NCBI RefSeq assembly: GCF_014196345.1
Contig: NZ_JACIDN010000001.1
Coordinates: 565,393-629,392, forward strand
Source of the DNA: Methylobacterium brachythecii
GTDB taxonomy: Bacteria > Pseudomonadota > Alphaproteobacteria > Rhizobiales > Beijerinckiaceae
Direction of reading: 5' to 3'
Length of the DNA stretch: 64,000 nucleotides
Position numbers and translations under genes: made by a program. This document shows positions 19,072-28,184 of this stretch, one piece after another (the first letter of the stretch is position 1; each line of letters starts with the position of its first letter). The notes under the pieces are model-generated. The model did not search any database. It was not told the DNA's origin and saw only the letters and a list, made by a program, of their open reading frames with translations.

Positions 19072-19329
19072 ATGCTCCGCTGGATCATCGAAGAGGTTCC
19101 GCTCTTCGCGATACCCTTTATCGCCTTCGCCTGCTTTCTCGTGCTCATGCGGCGCAACCCGCTGCAGGCCGAGCATTGGGAGGAGCACTGGCTGCGCCTC
19201 GTATTCGCCGGGGCGGCGGTCGTCGTCGCCTCGCTGGTGCTGACGGGGCTGTTCGCCCCCCGTCACCCCGACGGCTACGTCCCGCCGCACATGGAGAACG
19301 GCCGCATCGTGCCGGGGCAGTTCAAATGA
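19072..19329 (+). CDS. DUF6111 family small membrane protein
   Basis: 85 residues with two predicted membrane helices (about residues 8-26 and 41-62) and a polar C-terminus (RHPDGYVPPHMENGRIVPGQFK). The end is a recognisable DUF6111 signature. The stop overlaps the ATG of cca by four bases (ATGA), so translation is probably coupled. Function is unknown. Confidence 0.87.
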   Translation: MLRWIIEEVPLFAIPFIAFACFLVLMRRNPLQAEHWEEHWLRLVFAGAAVVVASLVLTGLFAPRHPDGYVPPHMENGRIVPGQFK

Positions 19330-20576
19330 TCCCGGCGGGTCTCGACCCGGACGGGCCGAAGCGCCTGCTCGAGCGGCCCGGCGTCGCCACCTGTCTCGCG
19401 GCGCTCGCGGCCGAGGGAGAGGAGACGCGCCTCGTCGGCGGCTGCGTGCGGGACGCGCTGCTCGGACGGGACGCCGCCGACATCGACTTCGCAACCACCC
19501 ATCCACCGGCCGGCACCCTGACGCTCGCCAAGACCGCTGGCCTCAAGGCGGTGCCGACGGGATTCGAGCACGGCACGGTGACCCTGGTCGTCGACGGTGC
19601 GCCCTTCGAAGTCACCACGCTGCGCGAGGATATCGAGACCGATGGCCGTCACGCGGTGGTGCGCTTCGGCCGCGACTTCGCCCGCGATGCCGAACGGCGC
19701 GACTTCACCATCAACGCGCTCTCGCTCGGCGCCGACGGCCATCTGCACGATCCCGGCGACGGTCTCCGCGACCTCGCCGAGGGCCGGGTCCGCTTCATCG
19801 GCGATCCGGCGACGCGCATCCGGGAGGACGCTCTGCGCTCACTGCGCTTCTTCCGCTTCGATGCCCGGTTCGGTCGGGGCGCACCGGATCGGCCGGCGCT
19901 CGATGCCATCGTCGCGGCCCGCGCCTCGCTCGATCGCCTATCCCGCGAGCGCATCAGGGCGGAGCTCCTCAAGCTGCTGCTCGCGGAACGCGCCGTACCG
20001 GCGGTTGCGGTGATGAGCGAGACGGGGCTGCTCGCCCGGCTCCTCGGCGGGGTCATCGATCTCGGCCGCCTCGCCCGCGCCTCCGCCGATCCGGCTTCAC
20101 CCGCGATCGCACGGCTCGCCGCCCTGGCGGTGCAGACCGTGGAGGATGCCGAGCGGCTGCGCGAGGTCTTGCGGCTCTCCAAGGCCGAGCACACCCATCT
20201 CGTGGCTTATGCGAAGGCTCTCGCCGCGCTTCGCGGGCAAGCGCAGATCGAAGCGCAGGCGATGCGCGGACTCGCGGCGACATATGGGCCGGACATGGTC
20301 GCGGAGGTGCTGCGCGCGATCGAAGGGGAGCCGCGTCCGCGAGTGGAGGCCGAGGCTCTGGCCGTGTTGAGCGGTCTCGTCGCGGCCCGCGACACGCCGG
20401 TGCTTCCGCTGGGTGGTGCCGATCTCGTCGCCCGCGGCGTTCCTGCGGGACGCGCGATCGGGCGCGGGCTTGCAGCAGCGCGAGCGCTATGGCTGTCGGA
20501 AGGTTGCCCGATGGACGAGGCCGCACGGGAGCGGCTGATCGCTCACGCCCTGACGGCCGCCGAACGAGATGATTGA
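19326..20576 (+). CDS. cca: CCA tRNA nucleotidyltransferase
   Basis: Adds or repairs the 3' CCA end of tRNAs. 416 residues from the ATG that overlaps the DUF6111 stop. The class II nucleotidyltransferase head is clear: RLVGGCVRDALLGRDAADIDF with the metal-binding DxD in AADIDF, then RRDFTINALSLGADG and the RNA-binding-helix start DPATRIREDALRSLRFFRF. The C-terminal half is Ala/Leu-rich helical, as in alphaproteobacterial enzymes. It is the last gene of a coupled four-gene string. Confidence 0.95.
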   Translation: MIPAGLDPDGPKRLLERPGVATCLAALAAEGEETRLVGGCVRDALLGRDAADIDFATTHPPAGTLTLAKTAGLKAVPTGFEHGTVTLVVDGAPFEVTTLREDIETDGRHAVVRFGRDFARDAERRDFTINALSLGADGHLHDPGDGLRDLAEGRVRFIGDPATRIREDALRSLRFFRFDARFGRGAPDRPALDAIVAARASLDRLSRERIRAELLKLLLAERAVPAVAVMSETGLLARLLGGVIDLGRLARASADPASPAIARLAALAVQTVEDAERLREVLRLSKAEHTHLVAYAKALAALRGQAQIEAQAMRGLAATYGPDMVAEVLRAIEGEPRPRVEAEALAVLSGLVAARDTPVLPLGGADLVARGVPAGRAIGRGLAAARALWLSEGCPMDEAARERLIAHALTAAERDD

Positions 20577-20592
20577 GACGGCTTCCGCTTTC

Positions 20593-20684
20593 CCGTCATT
20601 GCGAGCGCAGCGAAGCAATCCAGGGCCAATGCGCTGACGTCGCGGGTGTGGCCCTGGATTGCTTCGCTGCGCTCGCAATGACGG
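20593..20684. repeat. Palindromic repeat family A, copy 3
   Basis: A near-canonical copy lying between cca and trpA: CCGTCATTGCGAGCGCAGCG at the left and CGCTCGCAATGACGG at the right, with AAGCAATCCAGGGCC and GGCCCTGGATTGCTTCG as inner arms. The convergent flanking genes could use it as a bidirectional transcript end. Confidence 0.92.
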
Positions 20685-20725
20685 CTGAAGGGCCGGCGCA
20701 TGGGACCGAAGTCATCAAGTGGTAG

Positions 20726-21559
20726 CTAGCGGGCCTTGCCGGCGCCCCGCACGCCCTCTGCCAATTCTCGCACCAGGTCACCCACCGCCGCGACGGTGTC
20801 GGAGGTCGCGCGGTTGTCCGCATCGAGGCTGCCGGCAAGCGCCGCCACCAGGGCCGAGCCCACCACGACGCCGTCGGCGCCGCGGGCGATCTCGGCGGCA
20901 TGCGCGCCCGTCTTCACGCCGAAACCGACCACCACGGGTAGCTCGGTGTGAGGCCGGATGCGGCCGACGGCCTCGGCGACGCGGCCGAAATCCGGGGTCG
21001 CTGTGCCGGTGATGCCGGTGATCGAGACGTAGTAGACGAAGCCCGCCGTGTTCTTCAGGACGGCCGGAAGCCGTTGCGCGTCGGTCGTCGGCGTGGCGAG
21101 GCGGATGAAGGCGAGGCCCTTGGCGAGCGCCGGCAGGCACAGCTCCTCGTCTTCTTCCGGGGGCAGGTCGACGACGATCAACCCGTCGATCCCGGCGCTC
21201 AGCGCATCGTCGAGGAAGCGGGTAACGCCGTAGACGTAGATCGGGTTGTAATAGCCCATCAGCACGACGGGCGTGTCGCGGTTGCCCTCGCGGAAGCGGG
21301 CCACGAGGTCGAGGGTCTTGCGCAGGTCCTGACCGGCCGCGAGGGCGCGCAACCCGGCCGCCTGGATGGCGGGGCCGTCCGCCATCGGGTCGGTGAACGG
21401 CAGGCCAAACTCGACGATGTCGGCGCCCGATTCCGGCAGGGCCTTCAGCACGGAGAGCGAGGTCTCGGGGTCGGGGTCGCCCGCCATCACGTAGGTCACG
21501 AGGGCCGCACGGCCTTCCGCTCGGCAGCGGGCGAAGGTGGCATCGATGCGGGCGGTCAT
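20726..21559 (-). CDS. trpA: Tryptophan synthase alpha subunit
   Basis: Cleaves indole-3-glycerol phosphate to indole and glyceraldehyde-3-phosphate in complex with TrpB. 277 residues from the ATG at 21559 ([30 protein letters not shown]). Catalytic Glu lies in [18 protein letters not shown] and catalytic Asp in [11 protein letters not shown]. The phosphate-binding loop is GVVVGSALV. An in-frame upstream start at 21643 has no family support. No trpB or other trp gene is present in the window; downstream genes on this strand begin only after a repeat. Confidence 0.96.
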   Translation of the reverse strand: MTARIDATFARCRAEGRAALVTYVMAGDPDPETSLSVLKALPESGADIVEFGLPFTDPMADGPAIQAAGLRALAAGQDLRKTLDLVARFREGNRDTPVVLMGYYNPIYVYGVTRFLDDALSAGIDGLIVVDLPPEEDEELCLPALAKGLAFIRLATPTTDAQRLPAVLKNTAGFVYYVSITGITGTATPDFGRVAEAVGRIRPHTELPVVVGFGVKTGAHAAEIARGADGVVVGSALVAALAGSLDADNRATSDTVAAVGDLVRELAEGVRGAGKAR

Positions 21560-21822
21560 GGCCGAAATCCGGGAACGAGAGAGGCAGGGTCGGAAAGGGT
21601 GGCGCCTACACCATCGCCGCCAATGCGTGAAGCGCGGGCGCATCCGGCGTCGTGCACGACGAGGAGCGGCGATCCCGCGCCGGAGACGAGCCGCGTGAGC
21701 AAAAACGCGAGAATCCAGAGTATTTTGGTCAGACTCCCTTAGGCCTCTTTCTCAAGCCGCCCTTCATGCGCCGCTGCCACGATCCGGGACGTTGGCCCCC
21801 GGGCCGTTCGCGGAGCGTGTTG

Positions 21823-23913
21823 ATGTCGGTGGATGGGGTCGCGCTGCTGGTCTTGAGCCTGACCGTGATCGTGCTGACGACCATCCTCGTCGTCGCCATC
21901 CGGCGCAGCGGGCCGCTGACGCACGAGACCGACGATTCCGAGGCGCTGCAGGACCGCCTCTGGCTGCTCGCCGAGAGCGAGGAGCGCTACCGGACGCTGA
22001 TCGAGGCGACCACGGAGTGCATCGTCCAGCGCGACGACCAGGGCCGCATCACCTTCGCCAACGAGGGCTTTGCCGCGATGCTCGGCATGCGGCCGCTCGA
22101 CCTCCTCGGCTCCGCCGTGCAACTCCAGGTCCTGGAATCGAGCGAGACCGTGCAGCGCGCCGACGGCGTGCGCCAGGTCGAGGAGCGGGTGCTGCCGGTC
22201 GACGGGCGGCCGCGCTGGTTCTCCTTCATCGAGATGCCGGTTCAGGGCACCGGCGGCGCGCCGCATTGGCTGCGCGCGGGCTGCGACGTCACCGCCCGCG
22301 TCGAGGCGACGCGCTCGCTCGACGAGGCCAAGAGTAGGGCCGAGAGCGCCAACATCGCCAAGTCGCGCTTTCTCGCCACCGTCAGCCACGAATTCCGCAC
22401 GCCGCTCAATGGCATCCTCGGCATGGCCGATCTCGTGCTGGAGACCGGCCTCGACGCCGAGCAGCGCACCTATGTCGAGGCCGTGCAGACCAGCGGCCGC
22501 GCGCTGCTGACCCTGGTCGACGGCATCCTCGATTTTTCGCGCATCGAAGCTGGAAAACTCGATCTCGCGGCCGAACCCTTCGATGTCGCCGCCACCGTCG
22601 AGGGCGTGGTCGAGCTGCTAGCGCCGCGCGCGCAGGACAAGGGGCTGGAGATCGCCCTCGACGTCTCGGAAGACTTTCTCGCCCAGCGCGTCGGCGATGC
22701 CGACCGGGTGCGCCAGATCCTGCTCAATCTCGCCGGCAACGCCATCAAGTTCACCGAGGCCGGTGGAGTCGGTGTCAGTCTCTCCCAGGCGGAGGGAGCG
22801 GTGGTGCTGTCGATCGAGGATACCGGCCCCGGCATCCCCGAGGAGCGGATTCCGCTACTCTTCGAGGAATTCGAGCAGGGCGACGGCAGCGCGAGCCGGA
22901 GCCACGAGGGCACCGGCCTCGGGCTCGCCATCACCCAGCGGCTCGTGGACCGCATGGGCGGCCGGATCGAGGTGAATTCCAAGCCCGGCCGCGGAAGCGT
23001 GTTCCGCGTGATCCTGCCGCTCCCGCTCTCCGGTGACGAGGTCGCGATCCGCGCGCCTTCGCTGCGGGCGAGGACAGTGTTGATCGCGGCGGATTCGCCG
23101 TTCCAGGCCCAGTATCTGGCGCGACGCCTGTCTCGCTCGGGCGCCGCGGCGGTCATCGTGCCGAGCGTGGAGGCTGCCCTCGACGCGCTCTCCGGCGCCC
23201 GCTTCGACGCCCTGATCGCCGACCGCTCGCTGGGTGATGCCGACGTGCGCCGTCTCGCGGCCGAGGCCCGCCGCAGCGGCGTGCGCTGCAGCCTGATCCT
23301 GCTCTCGCCCTTCGACCGTCGGGAGTTCGGCGCGCCGGGGGCGGCGGGGTTCGACAGCTACCTGATCAAGCCGGTGCGTGCCCGCTCGCTGTTCGACCGC
23401 CTGCTCGAACCCGGCGCCGGCCCCGTGACTGCGGAAACTGCGACGGACGCCAAGCCGACGCCGCCGCGTCAGGCCGTCGCTCAGCCAGTGACGGGCTCGT
23501 CAGTGAGGGCGAAATACTTGCCCGGAACGGGCAAGCGCGTGCTGCTTGCCGAGGACAACGCGATCAATGCGCTGCTCGCCACCAAGGCGCTGGAGCGCCT
23601 GGGCGCCGGCGTGACGCTCGCCCGCGACGGCATCGAGGCATTGGCGGCGATCGAGGCGGCGGCGGATCCCTTCGACCTCGCTCTGATCGATATCCGCATG
23701 CCCGGTCTCGACGGGATCGGAACGATCCGCCGCATCCGCGCCCTCGAAGCCGCAGGGGCTCCGGTGCCGCATCTCCTGGTCGCACTGACGGCCAATGCCG
23801 CAGGCGAGGACGAGCGCGCAGCCCGCGAGGCCGGCTTCGACGACTTTATGGCCAAGCCCCTCGACCTCAAGGCCTTGCCGGGCCTGCTGGAGTGGCGCTC
23901 ACAGGCGGCGTGA
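21823..23913 (+). CDS. Hybrid sensor histidine kinase (TM-PAS-HisKA-HATPase-REC-REC)
   Basis: 696 residues from the ATG at 21823. One N-terminal membrane helix (VALLVLSLTVIVLTTILVVAI) is followed by a PAS domain (ESEERYRTLIEATTECIV), HisKA with phospho-acceptor H189 in VSHEFRTPLNGILGMADL, and a HATPase with the N, G1 (EDTGPGIPEERI) and G2 (GTGLGLAITQRL) boxes. Two C-terminal receiver-like regions follow. The last is complete (LLAEDNAIN, D623 in IDIRMPG, K in FMAKPLD). The first lacks the paired N-terminal acids (VLIAADSP) and may be degenerate. No response regulator or HPt gene is adjacent. Longer in-frame starts (21652, 21766) would add an implausible charged leader. Confidence 0.9.
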   Translation: MSVDGVALLVLSLTVIVLTTILVVAIRRSGPLTHETDDSEALQDRLWLLAESEERYRTLIEATTECIVQRDDQGRITFANEGFAAMLGMRPLDLLGSAVQLQVLESSETVQRADGVRQVEERVLPVDGRPRWFSFIEMPVQGTGGAPHWLRAGCDVTARVEATRSLDEAKSRAESANIAKSRFLATVSHEFRTPLNGILGMADLVLETGLDAEQRTYVEAVQTSGRALLTLVDGILDFSRIEAGKLDLAAEPFDVAATVEGVVELLAPRAQDKGLEIALDVSEDFLAQRVGDADRVRQILLNLAGNAIKFTEAGGVGVSLSQAEGAVVLSIEDTGPGIPEERIPLLFEEFEQGDGSASRSHEGTGLGLAITQRLVDRMGGRIEVNSKPGRGSVFRVILPLPLSGDEVAIRAPSLRARTVLIAADSPFQAQYLARRLSRSGAAAVIVPSVEAALDALSGARFDALIADRSLGDADVRRLAAEARRSGVRCSLILLSPFDRREFGAPGAAGFDSYLIKPVRARSLFDRLLEPGAGPVTAETATDAKPTPPRQAVAQPVTGSSVRAKYLPGTGKRVLLAEDNAINALLATKALERLGAGVTLARDGIEALAAIEAAADPFDLALIDIRMPGLDGIGTIRRIRALEAAGAPVPHLLVALTANAAGEDERAAREAGFDDFMAKPLDLKALPGLLEWRSQAA

Positions 23914-23995
23914 GGCGTCGCGCGCCGAAGGTTCTTGCCAGTCACGGCCGGTCGTCCGATCACTCCCGCTTCGGATGGCGGAAGGCAGGGCACGG

Positions 23996-24331
23996 ATGAA
24001 GGTTTCGGCAGGGGCGCTCGCCCTCGCATTGCTGGGCTCGGCGGCGGCCGCTCAGGACAAGCCCCTGGTCATCCCGCAGGTCGAAGGTGCCAAGCAGGGC
24101 CGCATCGTCGGCCGGGCCATCGCTTGCGGCGTCGCGCAGGAGCGGACCGGCCCCGTCGTCACGCAGAACCGCCAGCGGATGCTGGCCCGGGTCGGCGCGG
24201 CCTTCACCGAGGATCGCTATCTGCCGGAGCTCGAGCGGGCGATCGCCTTCGAGACCAGCCTACCGAAACCCTCCGAGAGCTCCTGTGCCAAGGCCATCAC
24301 GGCGTTCGAGGCTCTGGAGACGCTCAAGTAG
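23996..24331 (+). CDS. Small secreted protein of unknown function
   Basis: 111 residues with a clear Sec signal peptide (MKVSAGALALALLGSAAAAQ) and a mature domain with two Cys (AIACGVAQERTG; ESSCAKAITAFEALE), which could form a disulfide in the periplasm. I do not recognise the family. It lies about 80 nt downstream of the hybrid kinase gene in the same direction. A co-transcribed periplasmic partner is possible, but nothing in the sequence shows this. Confidence 0.72.
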   Translation: MKVSAGALALALLGSAAAAQDKPLVIPQVEGAKQGRIVGRAIACGVAQERTGPVVTQNRQRMLARVGAAFTEDRYLPELERAIAFETSLPKPSESSCAKAITAFEALETLK

Positions 24332-24390
24332 GCCGTCGACCGCCGGAATGGGTGAGAGAATCTTAACTCTCCGAGCGCAGGCTTTCCGCA

Positions 24391-24407
24391 GTGGGACATT
24401 ATCCCAC
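24391..24407. promoter_or_regulatory. Short palindrome upstream of the Ser-rich protein gene
   Basis: The inverted repeat GTGGGA-CATTA-TCCCAC lies 17 nt before the ATG at 24425. It may be an operator or a leader hairpin. Six-base arms can arise by chance, so this is tentative. Confidence 0.35.
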
Positions 24408-24424
24408 ACTACGAAGGCCTCTCG

Positions 24425-25009
24425 ATGAGCACGATCTCGGCAGCCAGCCAAGCCTATCCGTCACCCAAGCAGCGCATCCTCGACAGCATCTCGAGCAAGG
24501 TCAGCGCCGGCAGCATCAGCAGCACCGACCAGAGCGCCCTCGACAGCGCGGTCGAGTCCATCGACAGCAGCCTGACGAGCAATGGCTCGGTCTCTCCGAG
24601 CAGCCTCGACCCCTCCGATCTGAAGAGTCGGATCGACGGCCTGATCTCCCAGCAGGTGGACAGCGGTACGCTGACCAGCGACCAGGCCGACACCCTCAAG
24701 CAGGTGCTTTCGCAAGGCCACGGTGGTCACGGCGGCCATCATGGCGTCGGCGGTGCCGGCGGCCCCCCGCCCGGTCCGCCCCCGGCCGATGACGGTTCGG
24801 ATGATTCCGATAACTCGGACGATCCCTTCGCCACCGCACTGAACGGGACGAGCACGACATCTTCGACCAGCGACTCGGCTGGCGACCTGCTGTCGAGTTT
24901 CATGAAGCAGCTGCAGGAATCGCAGAACCAGTCTAGCGCCTACGGTGCCAACGGCAGCACTGGCGGAAACCGCTCCGCCAGCGCGATGCTCCTCGACTTC
25001 CAAGCTTGA
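24425..25009 (+). CDS. Ser/Asp-rich protein with Gly-His and Pro segments, unknown function
   Basis: 194 residues without a standard signal peptide. Two helical stretches with spacing typical of helix-loop-helix repeats (SKVSAGSISSTDQSALDSAV and SQQVDSGTLTSDQADTLKQV) resemble each other: each has a (D/A)GxxxxxDQ core. Then comes a His/Gly cluster (GHGGHGGHHGVGGAGG), a Pro run and an acidic run (DDGSDDSDNSDD), and a Ser/Asn-rich end. His-Gly and acidic clusters suggest divalent metal binding; the two repeats look EF-hand-like in layout but lack a full calcium loop. I do not recognise a named family. Confidence 0.75.
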   Translation: MSTISAASQAYPSPKQRILDSISSKVSAGSISSTDQSALDSAVESIDSSLTSNGSVSPSSLDPSDLKSRIDGLISQQVDSGTLTSDQADTLKQVLSQGHGGHGGHHGVGGAGGPPPGPPPADDGSDDSDNSDDPFATALNGTSTTSSTSDSAGDLLSSFMKQLQESQNQSSAYGANGSTGGNRSASAMLLDFQA

Positions 25010-25107
25010 GACGGTTCGTCCCGCTCATCGCAGGGGGGCGCGCCCCTTCCCGGATCACCTTTCGCTGCCGCTCCAGGCGTCCGGGAATTGAGTGCTGTGC
25101 TAGCTGA

Positions 25108-25133
25108 TGGAGGCGCCGTTCTCGGCGTCTCCA
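25108..25133. terminator. Hairpin between convergent genes
   Basis: An 11-bp stem with one mismatch (TGGAGGCGCCG / CGGCGTCTCCA, loop TTCT) lies between the stop of the Ser-rich gene and that of the PfkB kinase. It could end both convergent transcripts. No T-run follows on either strand. Confidence 0.5.
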
Positions 25134-25143
25134 GCCGCTGAAA

Positions 25144-26157
25144 TCAGAGCAGGCCCTGAGCCTTCGCCAGGGCGACGAGGTCCTTCTGCGGACGTGCGCC
25201 GATATGCTCGATCACCTCGGCTGCGGCGAGCGCTCCGAGGCGCGCGCTGGCGACGTGATCCAGCCCGCGGGCATGCCCGGCGAGGAAGCCGGCCGCGAAC
25301 AGGTCGCCCGCGCCGGTCGTGTCGACCACCTCGTGGACGGGTGAGGCCGGCACGGCCTTCACCTCGCCGCCCTTCACCACCAGCGCACCGTCGGCCGAGC
25401 GCGTCACGAGGCCGAGCAGGTGCCGGCCCTTCGCGTCGCGCTCGTCGCGCAGGGCCTTGATCGCGGCCTCGGCGTCGTCGGTCTGGTAGAGGCTCTTCAG
25501 CTCGCCGAGATTGGCGAACAGGATGTCGATGCTGCCGTCGCGGATCAGCCCCAGGAACTCGTCGCGGTAGCGGCCGACGCAGAAGGCGTCGGAGAGGGTC
25601 AGCGCCACCGCGTTGCCGGCGCCGTGCGCGATCTTCACGGCCTTGCGGAACGCATCCTTGGCCTCCGGCGGATCCCAGAGGTAGCCCTCGAGATAGGTGA
25701 CGCGGGCGCTCTTCACAGTCGCCTCGTCGACATCGGCCGGCGAGAGCTTCTGGCAGGCCCCGAGATAGGTGTTCATGGTGCGCTCGCCGTCGGGCGTCAC
25801 CAGGATGAAGCAGCGTGCGGTGGCTGGCCCGTCCGTGGCGGCGGCCACGTCGAAGCGCACGCCCGTCGCGCGAAGATCGTGGGCGAAGAGGCCGCCGAGT
25901 TCGTCGTCGCGGACCTTGCCGATGAAGCCGGTTTTGGCGCCGAGAATGGCCGCGCCCGCCGCGGTGTTGGACCCTGAGCCGCCCGAGACCACCGTCGTCT
26001 GGCCCATGGCTCCGAAGAGTTCTTCGGCCCGTGCCTCGTCGATCAGCGCCATCGCGCCCTTCGGCACGCCCTGCTTGGCGAGGAAGTCCTCGTCGGTGCG
26101 GGCGATCAGATCGACGATGGCGTTGCCGAGGACGAGGAGATCGAGGGGGTGGGACAT
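25144..26157 (-). CDS. PfkB-family adenosine kinase
   Basis: 337 residues from the ATG at 26157 (MSHPLDLLVLGNAIVDL). The PfkB signatures are complete: GGSGSNTAAGAAILGAK near the N-terminus and DTTGAGDLFAAGFLAGHA at the C-terminus with the catalytic Asp in GAGD. The pattern fits the alphaproteobacterial adenosine-kinase-like branch (adenosine + ATP to AMP), though other nucleoside or sugar substrates cannot be excluded. It is a single gene, downstream of the chemoreceptor gene and separated from it by a strong terminator. Confidence 0.9.
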   Translation of the reverse strand: MSHPLDLLVLGNAIVDLIARTDEDFLAKQGVPKGAMALIDEARAEELFGAMGQTTVVSGGSGSNTAAGAAILGAKTGFIGKVRDDELGGLFAHDLRATGVRFDVAAATDGPATARCFILVTPDGERTMNTYLGACQKLSPADVDEATVKSARVTYLEGYLWDPPEAKDAFRKAVKIAHGAGNAVALTLSDAFCVGRYRDEFLGLIRDGSIDILFANLGELKSLYQTDDAEAAIKALRDERDAKGRHLLGLVTRSADGALVVKGGEVKAVPASPVHEVVDTTGAGDLFAAGFLAGHARGLDHVASARLGALAAAEVIEHIGARPQKDLVALAKAQGLL

Positions 26158-26246
26158 CGGGCCATCCGGTCTGTCGGTCGGTATGACTCGGGCTGTCGCA
26201 TCGCCGCGATGGGGCGTCAACCGAACACGGAGTTGGGCCCGAAACG

Positions 26247-26275
26247 AAAAAACCCCGCCCAGTGAAGGGCGGGGT
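26247..26275 (-). terminator. Rho-independent terminator of the chemoreceptor gene
   Basis: A perfect 9-bp GC stem (ACCCCGCCC / GGGCGGGGT, loop AGTGAA) is followed on the minus strand by a run of six T. It begins 25 nt after the MCP stop codon and is the best intrinsic terminator in the window. Confidence 0.9.
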
Positions 26276-26299
26276 CTTGGTGTCCGTCTCGGATTGCGT

Positions 26300-27988
26300 T
26301 CAGGCGGCCCGCACGGTGACGAGGAAGCGGTTCACCTCGTCCGTCAGCTGCTCGGCTTGCCGCGACAGCTCGGAGGCTGCGCCGAGAACCTGGCTCGCGG
26401 CGGCGCCGGTCTCGTCGGCGGCGGTGGCGAGGCCGGCGACGTTGCTGGTGACGTCGCTGGTGCCCATGGCGGCCTGGGCGACGTTGCGCACGATCTCCTG
26501 CGTGGCGGCGCCCTGCTCCTCGACGGCGGCGGCGATCGAGGTGGCGACGCCGCTGATTTCCTCGATCCGCGCAGTGATCGAGCTGATCGCGGTCACGGCC
26601 TGGCTGGTCGAGCCCTGGATCTGATTGATCTGGCTGCTGATCTCCTCGGTGGCGCGGGCGGTCTGACCGGCCAGTTCCTTGACCTCTGAGGCCACCACCG
26701 CGAAGCCGCGGCCGGCCTCGCCGGCACGGGCCGCCTCGATGGTGGCGTTGAGGGCGAGCAGGTTGGTCTGGGCGGCAATGGTCGAGATCATGGCCACGAC
26801 GTCGCCGATGCGGGTGGCGGCGCTGCTGAGTTCCTTCACCAGGGCGGTGGTCTGACCGGCCTCGGTTACGGCCGCGCGGGCGAGGTCCGCCGAACCGCCG
26901 ACCTGGCGGCCGATCTCCTGAACCGAGGCACCGAGCTCTTCGGCCGCTGCGGCGACGGTGTTGACGTTGGAGGCGGCCTCTTCAGCGGCGGCGGCAACGG
27001 AGCCGGACTGGCCCGCCGTCTGGCTCGCGGTGGCGGTCATGGTCTGCGCGGTCGCCTGCAACTCGGTGGCCGAGGAGGACACCATGCCGACGATGCCGCC
27101 CACGGCGCGCTCGAGGCCGTCGGCCAGGGTCCGCATCGTGTGCTTGCGCTGTTCCTCGGCGCTGGCGCGGGCCAGAGCCGTCTCCTCTTCGAGGGCGCGC
27201 ATGCGCAGCAGGCCGTCCTTGAAGACCTGGACCGCTGCGGCGATGGTGCCGATCTCGGTCTTCTCCTGCTGATGGGGCACGTGGACCGTGAGGTCGCCGG
27301 CGGCGAGCGCCTGCATCGGCTTCACCACGGAGGCGATGCCGCTGCTCACCTGATGGATGATCAGGCCGGCCGAGAGAACTGACAGGACGAGGCCGAGGAT
27401 CACAGCGCCGACGCCGAGCTCCCAGGTCGTGTCGAAGACGTCCGCGCTGCGCTTGGCCGCGGCGGCGGCTCCGTCGTTGTTGATCGTCACGAGCTTGCCG
27501 AGTTCGGCCGACGCGATGCGGCGCGGGCCGATGCCCTTGTTTTCGTAGAGCGCGAACGCCTCGGCCTTCTGGCCGCTGCGCGAGAGCTGCAGGATGCTCT
27601 CCCGGACGATCTCGAACTGGCCCAAAGCCGCGACGAAGGCGTCGTAGGTGCTCTTCTCCTCCGGCGAAGCGATCATGCGGGCGTAGTCGGCCCGGGTGTC
27701 GGCCAGGATCTTGGCGAACTTGTCCATGTCCTTCTCGATGGCGGCGACGAGCGCCGGATCGGTGGCCTGCGTGTGGCGGAGAAGGAGCGCGCTGGAGCGC
27801 GCCGTGTAGGTGTCGATCACGCCCAGCGCGCGGATGCTCGGCAGCCAGTTCGTCTCGGTCTGAATGCTGTTCTCGCGCAAGCGCTGCGCGCCGATGATGC
27901 CGAGACTGCCGAGGCCGACGACGAAGGCCGTCAGCAGCGCGAAAGCGGCGATCAGCTTGGAGCGGATGGAGAATTTCTGGAGCGACAC
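26300..27988 (-). CDS. Methyl-accepting chemotaxis protein
   Basis: 562-residue transmembrane chemoreceptor. An N-terminal helix ([21 protein letters not shown]) precedes a four-helix-bundle ligand domain of about 170 residues containing [23 protein letters not shown] second helix ([20 protein letters not shown]) and a HAMP domain ([21 protein letters not shown]) follow. The signalling hairpin tip is [33 protein letters not shown], read as the classical CheA/CheW-binding motif. No C-terminal NWETF-like tether is seen. No che genes lie nearby, so it is an orphan receptor; the ligand is unknown. A strong intrinsic terminator follows it. Confidence 0.95.
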   Translation of the reverse strand: MSLQKFSIRSKLIAAFALLTAFVVGLGSLGIIGAQRLRENSIQTETNWLPSIRALGVIDTYTARSSALLLRHTQATDPALVAAIEKDMDKFAKILADTRADYARMIASPEEKSTYDAFVAALGQFEIVRESILQLSRSGQKAEAFALYENKGIGPRRIASAELGKLVTINNDGAAAAAKRSADVFDTTWELGVGAVILGLVLSVLSAGLIIHQVSSGIASVVKPMQALAAGDLTVHVPHQQEKTEIGTIAAAVQVFKDGLLRMRALEEETALARASAEEQRKHTMRTLADGLERAVGGIVGMVSSSATELQATAQTMTATASQTAGQSGSVAAAAEEAASNVNTVAAAAEELGASVQEIGRQVGGSADLARAAVTEAGQTTALVKELSSAATRIGDVVAMISTIAAQTNLLALNATIEAARAGEAGRGFAVVASEVKELAGQTARATEEISSQINQIQGSTSQAVTAISSITARIEEISGVATSIAAAVEEQGAATQEIVRNVAQAAMGTSDVTSNVAGLATAADETGAAASQVLGAASELSRQAEQLTDEVNRFLVTVRAA

Positions 27989-28184
27989 GTCGAACCTCGG
28001 ATGACAGCCGGTCGGATCGGGTGCGTGCGGCTGCTTAATCCCAGTCTTTGATCCTCAATTGTTAAAAAGTGGTCCTTTGGTGAAGGGTTGGTGCATGGTC
28101 GACAGGCATTTCGCGCGATAAGACCGCAGCCATTTTCCGGCTCGTGCAGTTTTGTCACGGGTGGGCGGACGAGCGGAGGACGGC

